32,535 nucleotides of DNA, from NCBI GenBank assembly GCA_903822205.1, contig CAIJOK010000082.1, positions 1 to 32,535 on the forward strand, in the 5' to 3' direction. Shown piece after piece: positions 16,852 to 26,233 of the stretch; the first letter of the stretch is position 1; every line of letters starts with the position of its first letter. The DNA is from an uncultured beta proteobacterium. Lineage in GTDB: Bacteria; Pseudomonadota; Gammaproteobacteria; Burkholderiales; Burkholderiaceae_C. Position numbers and translations under genes: made by a program. The notes beneath the pieces are model-generated. The model was not told the DNA's origin, searched no databases, and was given only the letters and a program-made list of their open reading frames with translations.

Positions 16852-18033
16852 ATGGACTTGTTTTTGCCCGTCAAACCTACCGTGTTGATCGTGGATGACA
16901 CGCCAGCTAATTTGTCACTCCTGGGCGGTTTGCTTCATGAACATTACACCGTCAAAGCAGTCAACCACGGCAACAAAGCCCTCAAAGTGGTCAGCCGAGA
17001 GCAGCCTGATCTGATCTTGCTGGATGTGATGATGCCCGACATCAATGGCTATGAAGTGTGCCGCAGACTCAAGGCCAATGTGCATACCCGGCACATCCCC
17101 GTCATTTTTTTGACCAGCAAGACCGACATTGAGAACGAAGAGATGGGCATGTCTCTGGGGGCGGTTGATTACATCACGCGGCCTATCAATGCGCAGGTAT
17201 TGATGTCACGGGTCAAGGCACATTTGGTCAATGCGTCCAACGCCCGCACCATGCGGGTGAACAACGAATACCTTGAGTTTGAAGTGAGCAAACGCGCCAA
17301 AGAACTGGTGACTCTGCAAAAAGTGACCATCCTGGCGCTGGCGTCCTTGGCCGAGGTTCGCGATGTCGAGACCGGCAACCACCTGTACCGCACCCAAAGC
17401 TACATCCAGGCACTGGCCCACAAACTGCAAGACTACCCCCGTTTTTCGAGCTACTTGAGCAGCACGATGATCGACATCATCGTGCAGTGTGCACCACTGC
17501 ACGACATCGGCAAGGTGGGCATCCCGGACCGGATATTGCTAAAACCCGGTCGCTTTGAGCCTCACGAATACGAAATCATCAAAACCCACCCCACGCTGGG
17601 GTATGAGGCTCTTTTGCAAGTGCAGGCGGCCTCGGATGATTCGGTCTATTTTCTTGAGATAGCCCGTCAAATCGTCTATTCACACCACGAAAAATGGGAC
17701 GGAACGGGCTATCCGCAGGGCCTAGCGGGTGATGAGATCCCGATCCCGGCCCGACTGATGGCACTGGCAGATGTCTATGATGCGCTGGTCAGCCCTCGCG
17801 TCTATAAGGCTGCCAAAAGCCACGCCGATGCCACCGCCATCATCATCAGCGGCAGCGGTCAGCATTTTGACCCTGACATTGTTGCTGCCTTTGTTGCGCT
17901 GGGCGATGAATTTCAGGAGATCGCAAAGCGCTTTGCCGACAGCGTCCACGGCCTGCACTCCAAGGCACTGTCTTTGTCGCGTGCAATCAGCAAGGCTTTC
18001 GCTGACGAACGCTCTGCACCCACGGCGAAGTGA
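16852..18033 (+). CDS. receiver/HD-GYP response regulator, c-di-GMP phosphodiesterase
   Basis: A 393-residue RpfG-like two-domain protein. AGGGA six bases before the ATG supports the start. The receiver (about 8-125) has IVDDTPAN and phosphoacceptor Asp58 ([15 protein letters not shown]). The normally invariant receiver Lys is Arg110 (DYITRPIN), a conservative but unusual change. A helical linker leads to the HD-GYP domain (about 155-350) with His217-Asp218 ([11 protein letters not shown]), [17 protein letters not shown] and [13 protein letters not shown], so the metal site and GYP motif are complete. HD-GYP proteins hydrolyse c-di-GMP to pGpG or GMP and usually favour motility over biofilm. 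It is probably the main enzymatic output of the cluster. Confidence 0.93.
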   Translation: MDLFLPVKPTVLIVDDTPANLSLLGGLLHEHYTVKAVNHGNKALKVVSREQPDLILLDVMMPDINGYEVCRRLKANVHTRHIPVIFLTSKTDIENEEMGMSLGAVDYITRPINAQVLMSRVKAHLVNASNARTMRVNNEYLEFEVSKRAKELVTLQKVTILALASLAEVRDVETGNHLYRTQSYIQALAHKLQDYPRFSSYLSSTMIDIIVQCAPLHDIGKVGIPDRILLKPGRFEPHEYEIIKTHPTLGYEALLQVQAASDDSVYFLEIARQIVYSHHEKWDGTGYPQGLAGDEIPIPARLMALADVYDALVSPRVYKAAKSHADATAIIISGSGQHFDPDIVAAFVALGDEFQEIAKRFADSVHGLHSKALSLSRAISKAFADERSAPTAK

Positions 18034-18083
18034 ATCCGTCCCGTCGACGAACGGTTACCCTAAGTTCTAGCTCTATCGTCTTC

Positions 18084-20201
18084 ATGGTCACTGCCATCGA
18101 CGCAGCCGCAGAGGCTGTCTTTGACCCCCTGCCAGTGCTGCGCATGGGGTCAGAGACCGGATGGCTGCGTCGTCTGGACAGTGCCTTGGCGGCCATGATG
18201 CACCAGATTGACCCAGCCGCGTCGCCACTGCTTTTGGTTTGCACGGCGTTTTTGGCCCACATGGAAGGACGTGGGCACACTTGCCTGCCGCTGCGGCCTT
18301 TGGCGCTTGATGCCATGGGCTTTTTGGGTCTGCCCCCCGCAGCGCAACCCCTATGGGACTTGCTGCGACCGCATTGCCCCGCCCAATGGTCTGACTGGCT
18401 GACTGACCTGCGTGCCAATGCCTTGGTTTATTCGCCCACGCGCTCTGTGATGGACAAGGCGCAGCCTATTGTGCTGAGCGGCACTGATGACGAGCCTTTG
18501 CTGTACCTGCGTCGCTACTGGCAGCACGAACAAAGCCTGGCCGCTTCACTGATCAACCGCGCCCAAATGGCCTGGCCCGTCGATGAGGCACTGGCGTGCC
18601 AGTGGCTGGATCGTCTGTTTGACCCACCTGACCCACCTGACCCACCTGACACACCAGCCGATGCCGGTACAGATGCCAAAACCGAGACAGGTGCTGTCCA
18701 TTGGCAAAAGCTGGCCTGCGCAAGCGCTTTACGGGCCGGTTTAACGATCATCACCGGCGGGCCAGGCACCGGCAAAACCTATACCGCTGCCCGTTTGTTG
18801 GCCCTGCTGTTGGCCATGCAAACCCCCGATCAACCCCTGCGAGTGGCACTGGCCGCGCCCACCGGCCGGGCTGCTGCACGTCTGCGCCAGTCCATCGATG
18901 CCTCGCTGGGCGACTTGGGACAGCGGCTGGGCACGCAGCTTGACCTGGCCGGCCTGGCCCGTCGCATCGGTGCAGCCAAAACCCTGCATGCCTTGTTGGG
19001 TTCACGGCCTGGTACACGGCAGTTTGCTTTTACGGCAGAACATCCGCTTGATCTGGATGTGTTGATCGTCGATGAGGCTTCGATGATCCATCTGGAGATG
19101 ATGCGGGCACTGCTGGACGCTATGCCTGCGGGTGCCAGGCTGATTTTGCTGGGCGACAAAGACCAACTGGCCTCGGTGGAGGCCGGTGCAGTCATGGGCG
19201 ACCTGTGCAGCACGGCCCAAGCCGGGTTGTATTCACCCCAGACAGCCCGCTATGCCTTGGCCGCCGCCGGGCAGACCCTGCCCAGTTCATGGATCAGCCC
19301 CCAAACCCCTGCTCCTGCGCTGGCGCAACAGACCGTCATGCTGCGCCAAAGCCACCGTTTTGGTGGGCGCATCGGGCAACTGGCGCTGGCCGCCAATCGG
19401 GGCGACAGCGACCAGGCCCTTAAGCTGCTCGGTCATGATCCATCGCAAGGGGTGTGTGCCATGTGTCCGTCAGATAGCCATCCCTTGGTGTATCTGGCGG
19501 TGTACGGACGCACGGGGGCAGCAGCCTGTTACGCCGATTACCTGCGGTTGATAGCCCACCGCCCCTCGGATGCCCTGCGTTGGCCTGATGCCCACACGGC
19601 ATGGGTAAAACAGGTGTTGCAAGCCTTTGATCGGTTTCGCATTTTGTGTGCCATTCATGAGGGCGACTTTGGCACGGCAAACCTTAACCTGGCCATTGAG
19701 CAGGCTCTGGCCAATGCCGGTTTGCTCAGGCCCACAAGCGAGTGGTACAGCGGCCGTCCCGTCATGGTCACCCAAAACAACCCCGTGCTGGGGGTGTTGA
19801 ACGGCGACGTGGGCATCACCCTGCCCGCTGGCCCCGCAGGGGTACGGCCTACAGACCTGCGGGTTTATTTTTTGGACGGCGACAGCCTGCGGTCGGTACG
19901 CGTCAGCCGCTTGGCGCAGGTTCAGACGGCCTTTGCCATGACAGTGCATAAAGCGCAAGGCTCGGAGTTTTTGCACACGGTTTTGGTCTTGCCGCCTGGT
20001 GGGACGCAGGTTTTAACCCGTGCCTTGGTCTATACCGGCATCACCCGAGCACAGAAACAATTCACCCTGGTTGAGGGGCAACGCGGCCTGCTGCGGGCCG
20101 CCCTGGAGCATCCTGCCCAGCGTGCCAGTGGCCTCAATGTTGCCTTGGACCGCATCAACCCGTCCCGAATAAATGCGCAAAAACCAGCGAGTGGCCCTTG
20201 A
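18084..20201 (+). CDS. recD: exodeoxyribonuclease V alpha subunit (RecD helicase)
   Basis: A 705-residue superfamily-1 5'-3' helicase subunit of the RecBCD double-strand-break repair nuclease. The N-terminal domain (about 1-190) includes YLRRYWQHEQSLA. Walker A is GGPGTGKTYTA (about 225-235), Walker B/motif II is LIVDEASM, then LLGDKDQLASVEAGAV, and the C-terminal motif MTVHKAQGSEFLHTVLVLP with YTGITRA follows. Length is normal. A GTG at 18030 overlapping the upstream stop would add 18 residues, but that stretch uses codons unlike the rest, so the ATG at 18084 is preferred; neither has a clear ribosome-binding site. recB and recC, normally adjacent, are not in this window. An in-frame 9-base repeat expands a Pro-Asp linker. 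Its stop codon overlaps the groES promoter. Confidence 0.9.
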   Translation: MVTAIDAAAEAVFDPLPVLRMGSETGWLRRLDSALAAMMHQIDPAASPLLLVCTAFLAHMEGRGHTCLPLRPLALDAMGFLGLPPAAQPLWDLLRPHCPAQWSDWLTDLRANALVYSPTRSVMDKAQPIVLSGTDDEPLLYLRRYWQHEQSLAASLINRAQMAWPVDEALACQWLDRLFDPPDPPDPPDTPADAGTDAKTETGAVHWQKLACASALRAGLTIITGGPGTGKTYTAARLLALLLAMQTPDQPLRVALAAPTGRAAARLRQSIDASLGDLGQRLGTQLDLAGLARRIGAAKTLHALLGSRPGTRQFAFTAEHPLDLDVLIVDEASMIHLEMMRALLDAMPAGARLILLGDKDQLASVEAGAVMGDLCSTAQAGLYSPQTARYALAAAGQTLPSSWISPQTPAPALAQQTVMLRQSHRFGGRIGQLALAANRGDSDQALKLLGHDPSQGVCAMCPSDSHPLVYLAVYGRTGAAACYADYLRLIAHRPSDALRWPDAHTAWVKQVLQAFDRFRILCAIHEGDFGTANLNLAIEQALANAGLLRPTSEWYSGRPVMVTQNNPVLGVLNGDVGITLPAGPAGVRPTDLRVYFLDGDSLRSVRVSRLAQVQTAFAMTVHKAQGSEFLHTVLVLPPGGTQVLTRALVYTGITRAQKQFTLVEGQRGLLRAALEHPAQRASGLNVALDRINPSRINAQKPASGP
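18621..18656 (+). repeat. 9-base minisatellite inside recD
   Basis: Three perfect GACCCACCT units (18621-18647) and one degenerate GACACACCA (18648-18656) encode Asp-Pro-Pro repeats in the linker before the RecD ATPase core. The unit length is a multiple of three, so changes in copy number keep the frame. Confidence 0.85.
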
Positions 20202-20225
20202 AAGCCACTTGAACGCCCTTATCAT
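20197..20225 (+). promoter_or_regulatory. groES-groEL promoter, sigma32-like overlapping sigma70-like
   Basis: TTGAAA (20198-20203) is followed by 16 bases and TATCAT (20220-20225), a good sigma70 match. CTTGAAA (20197-20203) with GCCCTTAT (20215-20222) also resembles a sigma32 heat-shock promoter, though with a short 11-base spacer. The -35 region contains the recD stop codon (20199-20201), so the promoter is embedded in the end of recD. The operator follows at once. Confidence 0.65.
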
Positions 20226-20251
20226 TAGCACTCGATAGCGGCGAGTGCCAA
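20225..20251 (+). promoter_or_regulatory. CIRCE operator (HrcA site)
   Basis: TTAGCACTC (20225-20233), a nine-base spacer GATAGCGGC, and GAGTGCCAA (20243-20251). This is the controlling inverted repeat of chaperonin expression (consensus TTAGCACTC-N9-GAGTGCTAA) with one mismatch in the right arm. HrcA is known to bind it and repress groESL when GroEL is free. Its overlap with the -10 box fits repression by occlusion. Confidence 0.92.
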
Positions 20252-20376
20252 AACCATGCATCACAGTGTGGACAACACACGGATATGTGGCCTTGCACAT
20301 CCGCTTCGCAAGCACACTCGTTCAAATGCACGAGCTGGCGTTTTATCTTTTTGTTTCACAATTTTTTGGAGAACCC

Positions 20377-20667
20377 ATGAAACTTCGTCCCCTGCACGAC
20401 CGCGTGATCGTCAAACGCATTGAAAACGAAACCAAAACTGCATCCGGTATCGTCATTCCGGACAGCGCCGCCGAGAAACCCGACCAAGGCGAGGTTTTGG
20501 CTGTCGGCCCCGGCAAAAAGAATGACAAGGGCGAGCTTGGTGCGATGAGCGTCAAGGTTGGCGACCGCGTTTTGTTTGGCAAATACAGCGGTCAGACCGT
20601 CAAGGTTGATGGCGACGAGCTGCTGGTCATGAAAGAAGACGACCTGTTTGCCGTCGTCGAAAAATAA
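20377..20667 (+). CDS. groS: co-chaperonin GroES
   Basis: A 96-residue GroES, the heptameric lid of the GroEL folding chamber in the cytoplasm. It shows the family start [16 protein letters not shown], the mobile loop region (about 16-35, [20 protein letters not shown]), [22 protein letters not shown] and the C-terminal [10 protein letters not shown]. Length is the usual 95-97. A longer in-frame start at 20245 lies within CIRCE and is rejected: TTGGAG four bases before the ATG at 20377 sets the start. It is preceded by a leader of about 125 bases after CIRCE and followed after 62 bases by groEL, forming the usual heat-inducible bicistronic operon. Confidence 0.97.
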   Translation: MKLRPLHDRVIVKRIENETKTASGIVIPDSAAEKPDQGEVLAVGPGKKNDKGELGAMSVKVGDRVLFGKYSGQTVKVDGDELLVMKEDDLFAVVEK

Positions 20668-20705
20668 GACTGGCCTCTTCATTCGCATCATTTTCACATT
20701 TTTAA

Positions 20706-22382
<1,677 letters not shown>

Positions 22383-22469
22383 TACGCCCATTGCCATTCG
22401 GCATTCACTATTTGCATCCTTGCACACGATTGGCCGGTCGGCTTGATCGTGTGTTGGTGCAGCAGTCCG

Positions 22470-22498
22470 GGCCACAGTGCAAACTGTGGCCTTTTTTT
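22470..22498 (+). terminator. rho-independent terminator after groEL
   Basis: GGCCACAG (22470-22477), loop TGCAAA, CTGTGGCC (22484-22491), then seven T residues (22492-22498). An eight-base-pair perfect GC-rich stem plus T run is a textbook terminator. It separates the chaperonin operon from the following defence-like operon. Confidence 0.92.
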
Positions 22499-22552
22499 CG
22501 TCTGAAAGAAGCCAGGTGGTGTCATCATGCCTCAAAATTGAAGTGATCAACC

Positions 22553-22559
22553 AAGGGGA
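22553..22559 (+). promoter_or_regulatory. ribosome-binding site setting a TTG start
   Basis: AAGGGGA lies six bases before the TTG at 22566. No ATG or GTG lies between them, and this strong site decides the start of the helicase gene. I could not find a convincing promoter in the 54 bases between the groEL terminator and this site. Confidence 0.7.
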
Positions 22560-22565
22560 ATACCA

Positions 22566-25500
22566 TTGAAATCAGGCATCAGGGACAACAAAACACGCGG
22601 CCACGTGGCTGATTTTTTACGCGACAAACTGACCAGCGGCAGTCACCTGTCGGTTGTGTCGGCGTACTTCACTATTTACGCATACCAGGCACTGGGCGAT
22701 CAGCTTGACAAGCTTGCATCACTCAGATTCTTGTTTGGCGAACCCCAATTTATCCAGACGCTGGACCCGGACAAAACCGACAAAAAAACCTTTAGGATAG
22801 AAGACGAAGGGCTGACGCTGTCCAACCGGTTGCAACAAAAAGAAGTGGCACGCCGTTGCGCACAATGGATCACGGACACGGTAGAAATTCGATCCATTCG
22901 TGCGTCCAATTTGCTGCACGGCAAGCTTTACCACATTGACGATGGCAAACGTGAACATGCCCTGATGGGAAGTTCCAACTTTACCCAGCGCGGTCTTGGA
23001 TTGTCTGCATCCTCCAATATTGAGTTGAATATGGTGGTCGATAGCGACCGCGATCGTAGTGACCTCAAAGCCTGGTTTGATGAATTATGGAATGACATTG
23101 CATTGGTGGAAGATGTCAAATCCAGTGTGCTTGAATATCTGGCACAGCTCTACGTGGACCATGCCCCTCAGTTCATCTATTTCAAGACACTGTTTCATAT
23201 CTTTGAAAAGTTTTTGTCGGGTCAAGCCGAGCAGGCGCAGTTCTTTGACAAAACGGCCATCACAGATACTGACATCTGGCAAACCCTGTTTGAATTTCAA
23301 AAAGACGGGGCCAAAGCAGCCATTCAAAAGATAAGCACGCACAACGGCTGCATTTTGGCCGACAGCGTGGGGCTGGGTAAAACCTATTCTGCCCTGGCCG
23401 TCATCAAATATTTTGAATTACGCAACCACCGTGTGCTGGTGTTATGCCCCAAAAAGCTGCGTGAAAACTGGACGGTTTATCAGGGCAGCAACATGACCGA
23501 TCTCAATCCCTTTGTGAAAGACAGGTTCAGTTACATGGTGCTGTCTCACACGGACCTATCACGAGAATCGGGCAAGTCAGGAGATATTGATCTGGCCGCC
23601 ATCAACTGGGGTAACTTTGACCTGGTGGTGATTGATGAATCGCATAACTTTCGCAACAACGTCAAAGGCAAACGTGATGCCGACGGCAACACCATCAAAA
23701 AAAGCCGGTATGAGCGGCTGATGCAGGACATTATTAAAGGCGGTGTCAATACCAAGGTCATGCTGCTGTCGGCCACCCCCGTCAACAATGACCTGAAAGA
23801 TTTACGAAACCAACTGTACTTGGTGTTCGGGGGCCAAGACTCTGCGCCCTCTACTGGCATTGCCAGCATCAAACAAACGCTGGATACCGCACAAAAAACC
23901 TTTAATGCATGGGCCAGTCGGCCAGGTGATCGTGACCCCAAAAATCTGATGGATGCGCTGCCTGCGGGTTTTTTTACTTTGCTGGATGAACTGACCCTTG
24001 CACGATCGCGCCGGCATATTCAAAAGTATTACCAGGCATCCATGGCGCAGATGGGGCAATTTCCAAAGCGGGCCAAGCCCAGGGCAATTTATGCGGCCAT
24101 CGACAACAAAGGGCGTTTCCCGACTTATGACAAGCTCAACGAAGAGATTGAAAAATACCAACTGTCTCTGTTCAAACCCTCCACTTATGTCTTGCCCCAA
24201 TTCAAGCATCACTACCAGGGGGACATCAATGTGCGCAATTTCACCCAGGAAAATCGGGAAAAGTTTTTGATTGGCATGATGAAAGTCAATTTTTTGAAAC
24301 GACTGGAAAGCTCGGTCCAATCGTTTGCCATCACCATGAATCGCACGGTGTCCAAAATTGAAAATTTGGAAAAGAAACTGAATGCCTATCAAAAATGGCG
24401 TGATGACCATCTATCCAACCTGCCAGAAAACCCGTTTTTAATCACAACCGATGCCAACGGCGAAAAAGAAAACGAAGACGATGACGATGATGAAGGGGAA
24501 TATGAAAACTTGCGAGAGGCTTTTGAAGTAGGTGCCCTCAAATACCGCATGGAGCATATAGATGTGGACAGGTGGCTATCCGATCTGTCCGCAGACAAAC
24601 AGCAATTGGCCTTGTTGGCCACCAGTGCCGATAGTGTCAGCCCGGACCGTGATGCCAAACTGGGTGAACTCAAAAATATCATTCAAACCAAAATCACCCT
24701 GCCCACCACCAACAGTTTGGGTGAGGCCAACCGCAAAATCATTGTGTTTTGCGCGTTTGCCGACACTGCGGCCTATTTGTATGAGCAACTACAGCCCTGG
24801 GCCAGCACCACACTGCACAGTCATATTGCACTTGTGTCGGGTGGAACACGTCCCAACCGCAGCACATTTGGCACGGCAGACTTTCACCAGATATTGATTA
24901 ACTTTGCACCACGCGCCAAGCAGCGCGCCAAAATGTCCAAAATGCCGCAGACAGGCGAGATTGATATTCTGATTGCCACCGACTGCATTTCGGAAGGCCA
25001 AAATCTGCAAGATTGCGATCTGTTGATCAACTATGACATTCACTGGAACCCCGTGCGCATCATTCAGCGCTTTGGCCGGATTGACCGCATTGGCAGTCTC
25101 AATGACACCATTCAATTGATTAACTTTTGGCCCACGCCTGATCTGAACAAATACATCAATCTTAAAAACAGGGTTGAGGCCCGCATGGCGCTGGTCGATA
25201 TATCGGCCACCAATGAAGACAACTTGCTGACCAGTGCAGAACTGGAAGATTGGATCACACAAGACCTGAAATACCGCGACAAACAACTGATGCGGCTCAA
25301 GGATGAAGTGCTTGATCTGGAAGATTTTAACGAATCTGTCGCGTTGAACGCATTTAGCCTGGATGACTTTCGCATGGATTTGAGCAACTATATTGAGGCC
25401 AATCGCATCAAGCTGCAAGATGCGCCGTTGGGCCTGTACGCTGTGGTATCGGCTGATACCGAAAACGCATCGGTCAAGCCTGGTGTTATTTTTTGCTTGC

Positions 25501-25925
25501 GCCAGCACAAGGGCGCAGAGGGCGTTGAAACCACCAACACAATTAGCACAATTAACACAAATACAACCAACACCATCAACCCTTTAAGCCCGTATTTTTT
25601 GGTCTATATCCAGGCAGATGGCGTGGTGCTTTACAACTTTGCAGCGCCAAAACAGGTACTGGAGATTTTTCGCTCCCTGTGTCAGGGCAAAACAACCCCC
25701 GATGCCGAACTGTGCAAACTGTTCAATGAACAAACCTGCAACGGTCAAGATATGAGCGTGTACTCTGCCCTACTGGACAAAACCGTTGCGGCCATCGTGT
25801 CGCAGTTTGGCCGTAAAAATGCTGCCAACCTGTTTTCTGGCCGAGGGGGCAAATTGATGGATACGACCGCCATTGTCAAAAACAAGACTGATTTTGAATT
25901 GGTCACCTGGTTGGTGCTAAAGTAG
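22566..25925 (+). CDS. phospholipase-D/SNF2-type helicase of a defence-like operon
   Basis: A 1119-residue fusion. The N-terminal phospholipase-D-like domain (about 1-190) has His118-x-Lys120-x4-Asp125 (HGKLYHID) followed by GSSNFTQRGL from Gly135, one complete HKD-type half site as found in PLD-family nucleases. An SF2 helicase/translocase core follows: Walker A (DSVGLGKTYSA, Lys272), DESH box from Asp357, LLSATPVNN, and the C-terminal helicase lobe with ATDCISEGQNLQ and IIQRFGRIDRIGS (about 805-845). An acidic run of Asp/Glu (about 634-650) and an Asn/Thr-rich run (about 988-1006) interrupt it. Start is TTG behind AAGGGGA. The following gene begins 36 bases on. Similar helicases occur with adenine methylases in defence islands; DrmD of DISARM class 1 is comparable. 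Nuclease activity is inferred. Confidence 0.85.
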   Translation: MKSGIRDNKTRGHVADFLRDKLTSGSHLSVVSAYFTIYAYQALGDQLDKLASLRFLFGEPQFIQTLDPDKTDKKTFRIEDEGLTLSNRLQQKEVARRCAQWITDTVEIRSIRASNLLHGKLYHIDDGKREHALMGSSNFTQRGLGLSASSNIELNMVVDSDRDRSDLKAWFDELWNDIALVEDVKSSVLEYLAQLYVDHAPQFIYFKTLFHIFEKFLSGQAEQAQFFDKTAITDTDIWQTLFEFQKDGAKAAIQKISTHNGCILADSVGLGKTYSALAVIKYFELRNHRVLVLCPKKLRENWTVYQGSNMTDLNPFVKDRFSYMVLSHTDLSRESGKSGDIDLAAINWGNFDLVVIDESHNFRNNVKGKRDADGNTIKKSRYERLMQDIIKGGVNTKVMLLSATPVNNDLKDLRNQLYLVFGGQDSAPSTGIASIKQTLDTAQKTFNAWASRPGDRDPKNLMDALPAGFFTLLDELTLARSRRHIQKYYQASMAQMGQFPKRAKPRAIYAAIDNKGRFPTYDKLNEEIEKYQLSLFKPSTYVLPQFKHHYQGDINVRNFTQENREKFLIGMMKVNFLKRLESSVQSFAITMNRTVSKIENLEKKLNAYQKWRDDHLSNLPENPFLITTDANGEKENEDDDDDEGEYENLREAFEVGALKYRMEHIDVDRWLSDLSADKQQLALLATSADSVSPDRDAKLGELKNIIQTKITLPTTNSLGEANRKIIVFCAFADTAAYLYEQLQPWASTTLHSHIALVSGGTRPNRSTFGTADFHQILINFAPRAKQRAKMSKMPQTGEIDILIATDCISEGQNLQDCDLLINYDIHWNPVRIIQRFGRIDRIGSLNDTIQLINFWPTPDLNKYINLKNRVEARMALVDISATNEDNLLTSAELEDWITQDLKYRDKQLMRLKDEVLDLEDFNESVALNAFSLDDFRMDLSNYIEANRIKLQDAPLGLYAVVSADTENASVKPGVIFCLRQHKGAEGVETTNTISTINTNTTNTINPLSPYFLVYIQADGVVLYNFAAPKQVLEIFRSLCQGKTTPDAELCKLFNEQTCNGQDMSVYSALLDKTVAAIVSQFGRKNAANLFSGRGGKLMDTTAIVKNKTDFELVTWLVLK

Positions 25926-25961
25926 ATACGTTTTCATAGATATTTTTAGAGGAGACACACC

Positions 25962-26231
25962 ATGATCGCTACAGCCAAAGTATTTACCACTGGCAACAGC
26001 CAAGCCATTCGACTGCCCAAGGCATTTCGTGTGGATGTTCAAGAAATGTGGATTGACAAAAACGAGGTGACGGGTGAAATCACCCTTAAACCCAAGGATG
26101 ACGAAGATCAGCGCAAGCGCAACTTGGAAGAACTGCTCCGGTTAATCCGTGAAAACCCATTCAAAGAAGACTTCATTCCGCCCCGCGATGATGCGCTTCG
26201 CCCCAGCCCATTTGAAAACTGGATGGTTTAA
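25962..26231 (+). CDS. AbrB/VapB-like DNA-binding protein without a toxin partner
   Basis: An 89-residue protein whose N-terminus (AKVFTTGNSQAIRLPKAFRV, about 4-23) is the swapped-hairpin AbrB fold typical of VapB antitoxins. The C-terminal half is charged (EDQRKRNLEELLRLIRENPF) and in VapB proteins this part holds the toxin. No PIN-domain vapC follows; the methylase gene begins two bases after its stop. It has the strongest ribosome-binding site in the operon (AGAGGAG, seven bases before ATG), which would suit a repressor made in excess. It could autoregulate the operon or be the antitoxin of another gene here. The fold assignment is fairly safe, the role is not. Confidence 0.8.
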   Translation: MIATAKVFTTGNSQAIRLPKAFRVDVQEMWIDKNEVTGEITLKPKDDEDQRKRNLEELLRLIRENPFKEDFIPPRDDALRPSPFENWMV

Positions 26232-26233
26232 GC

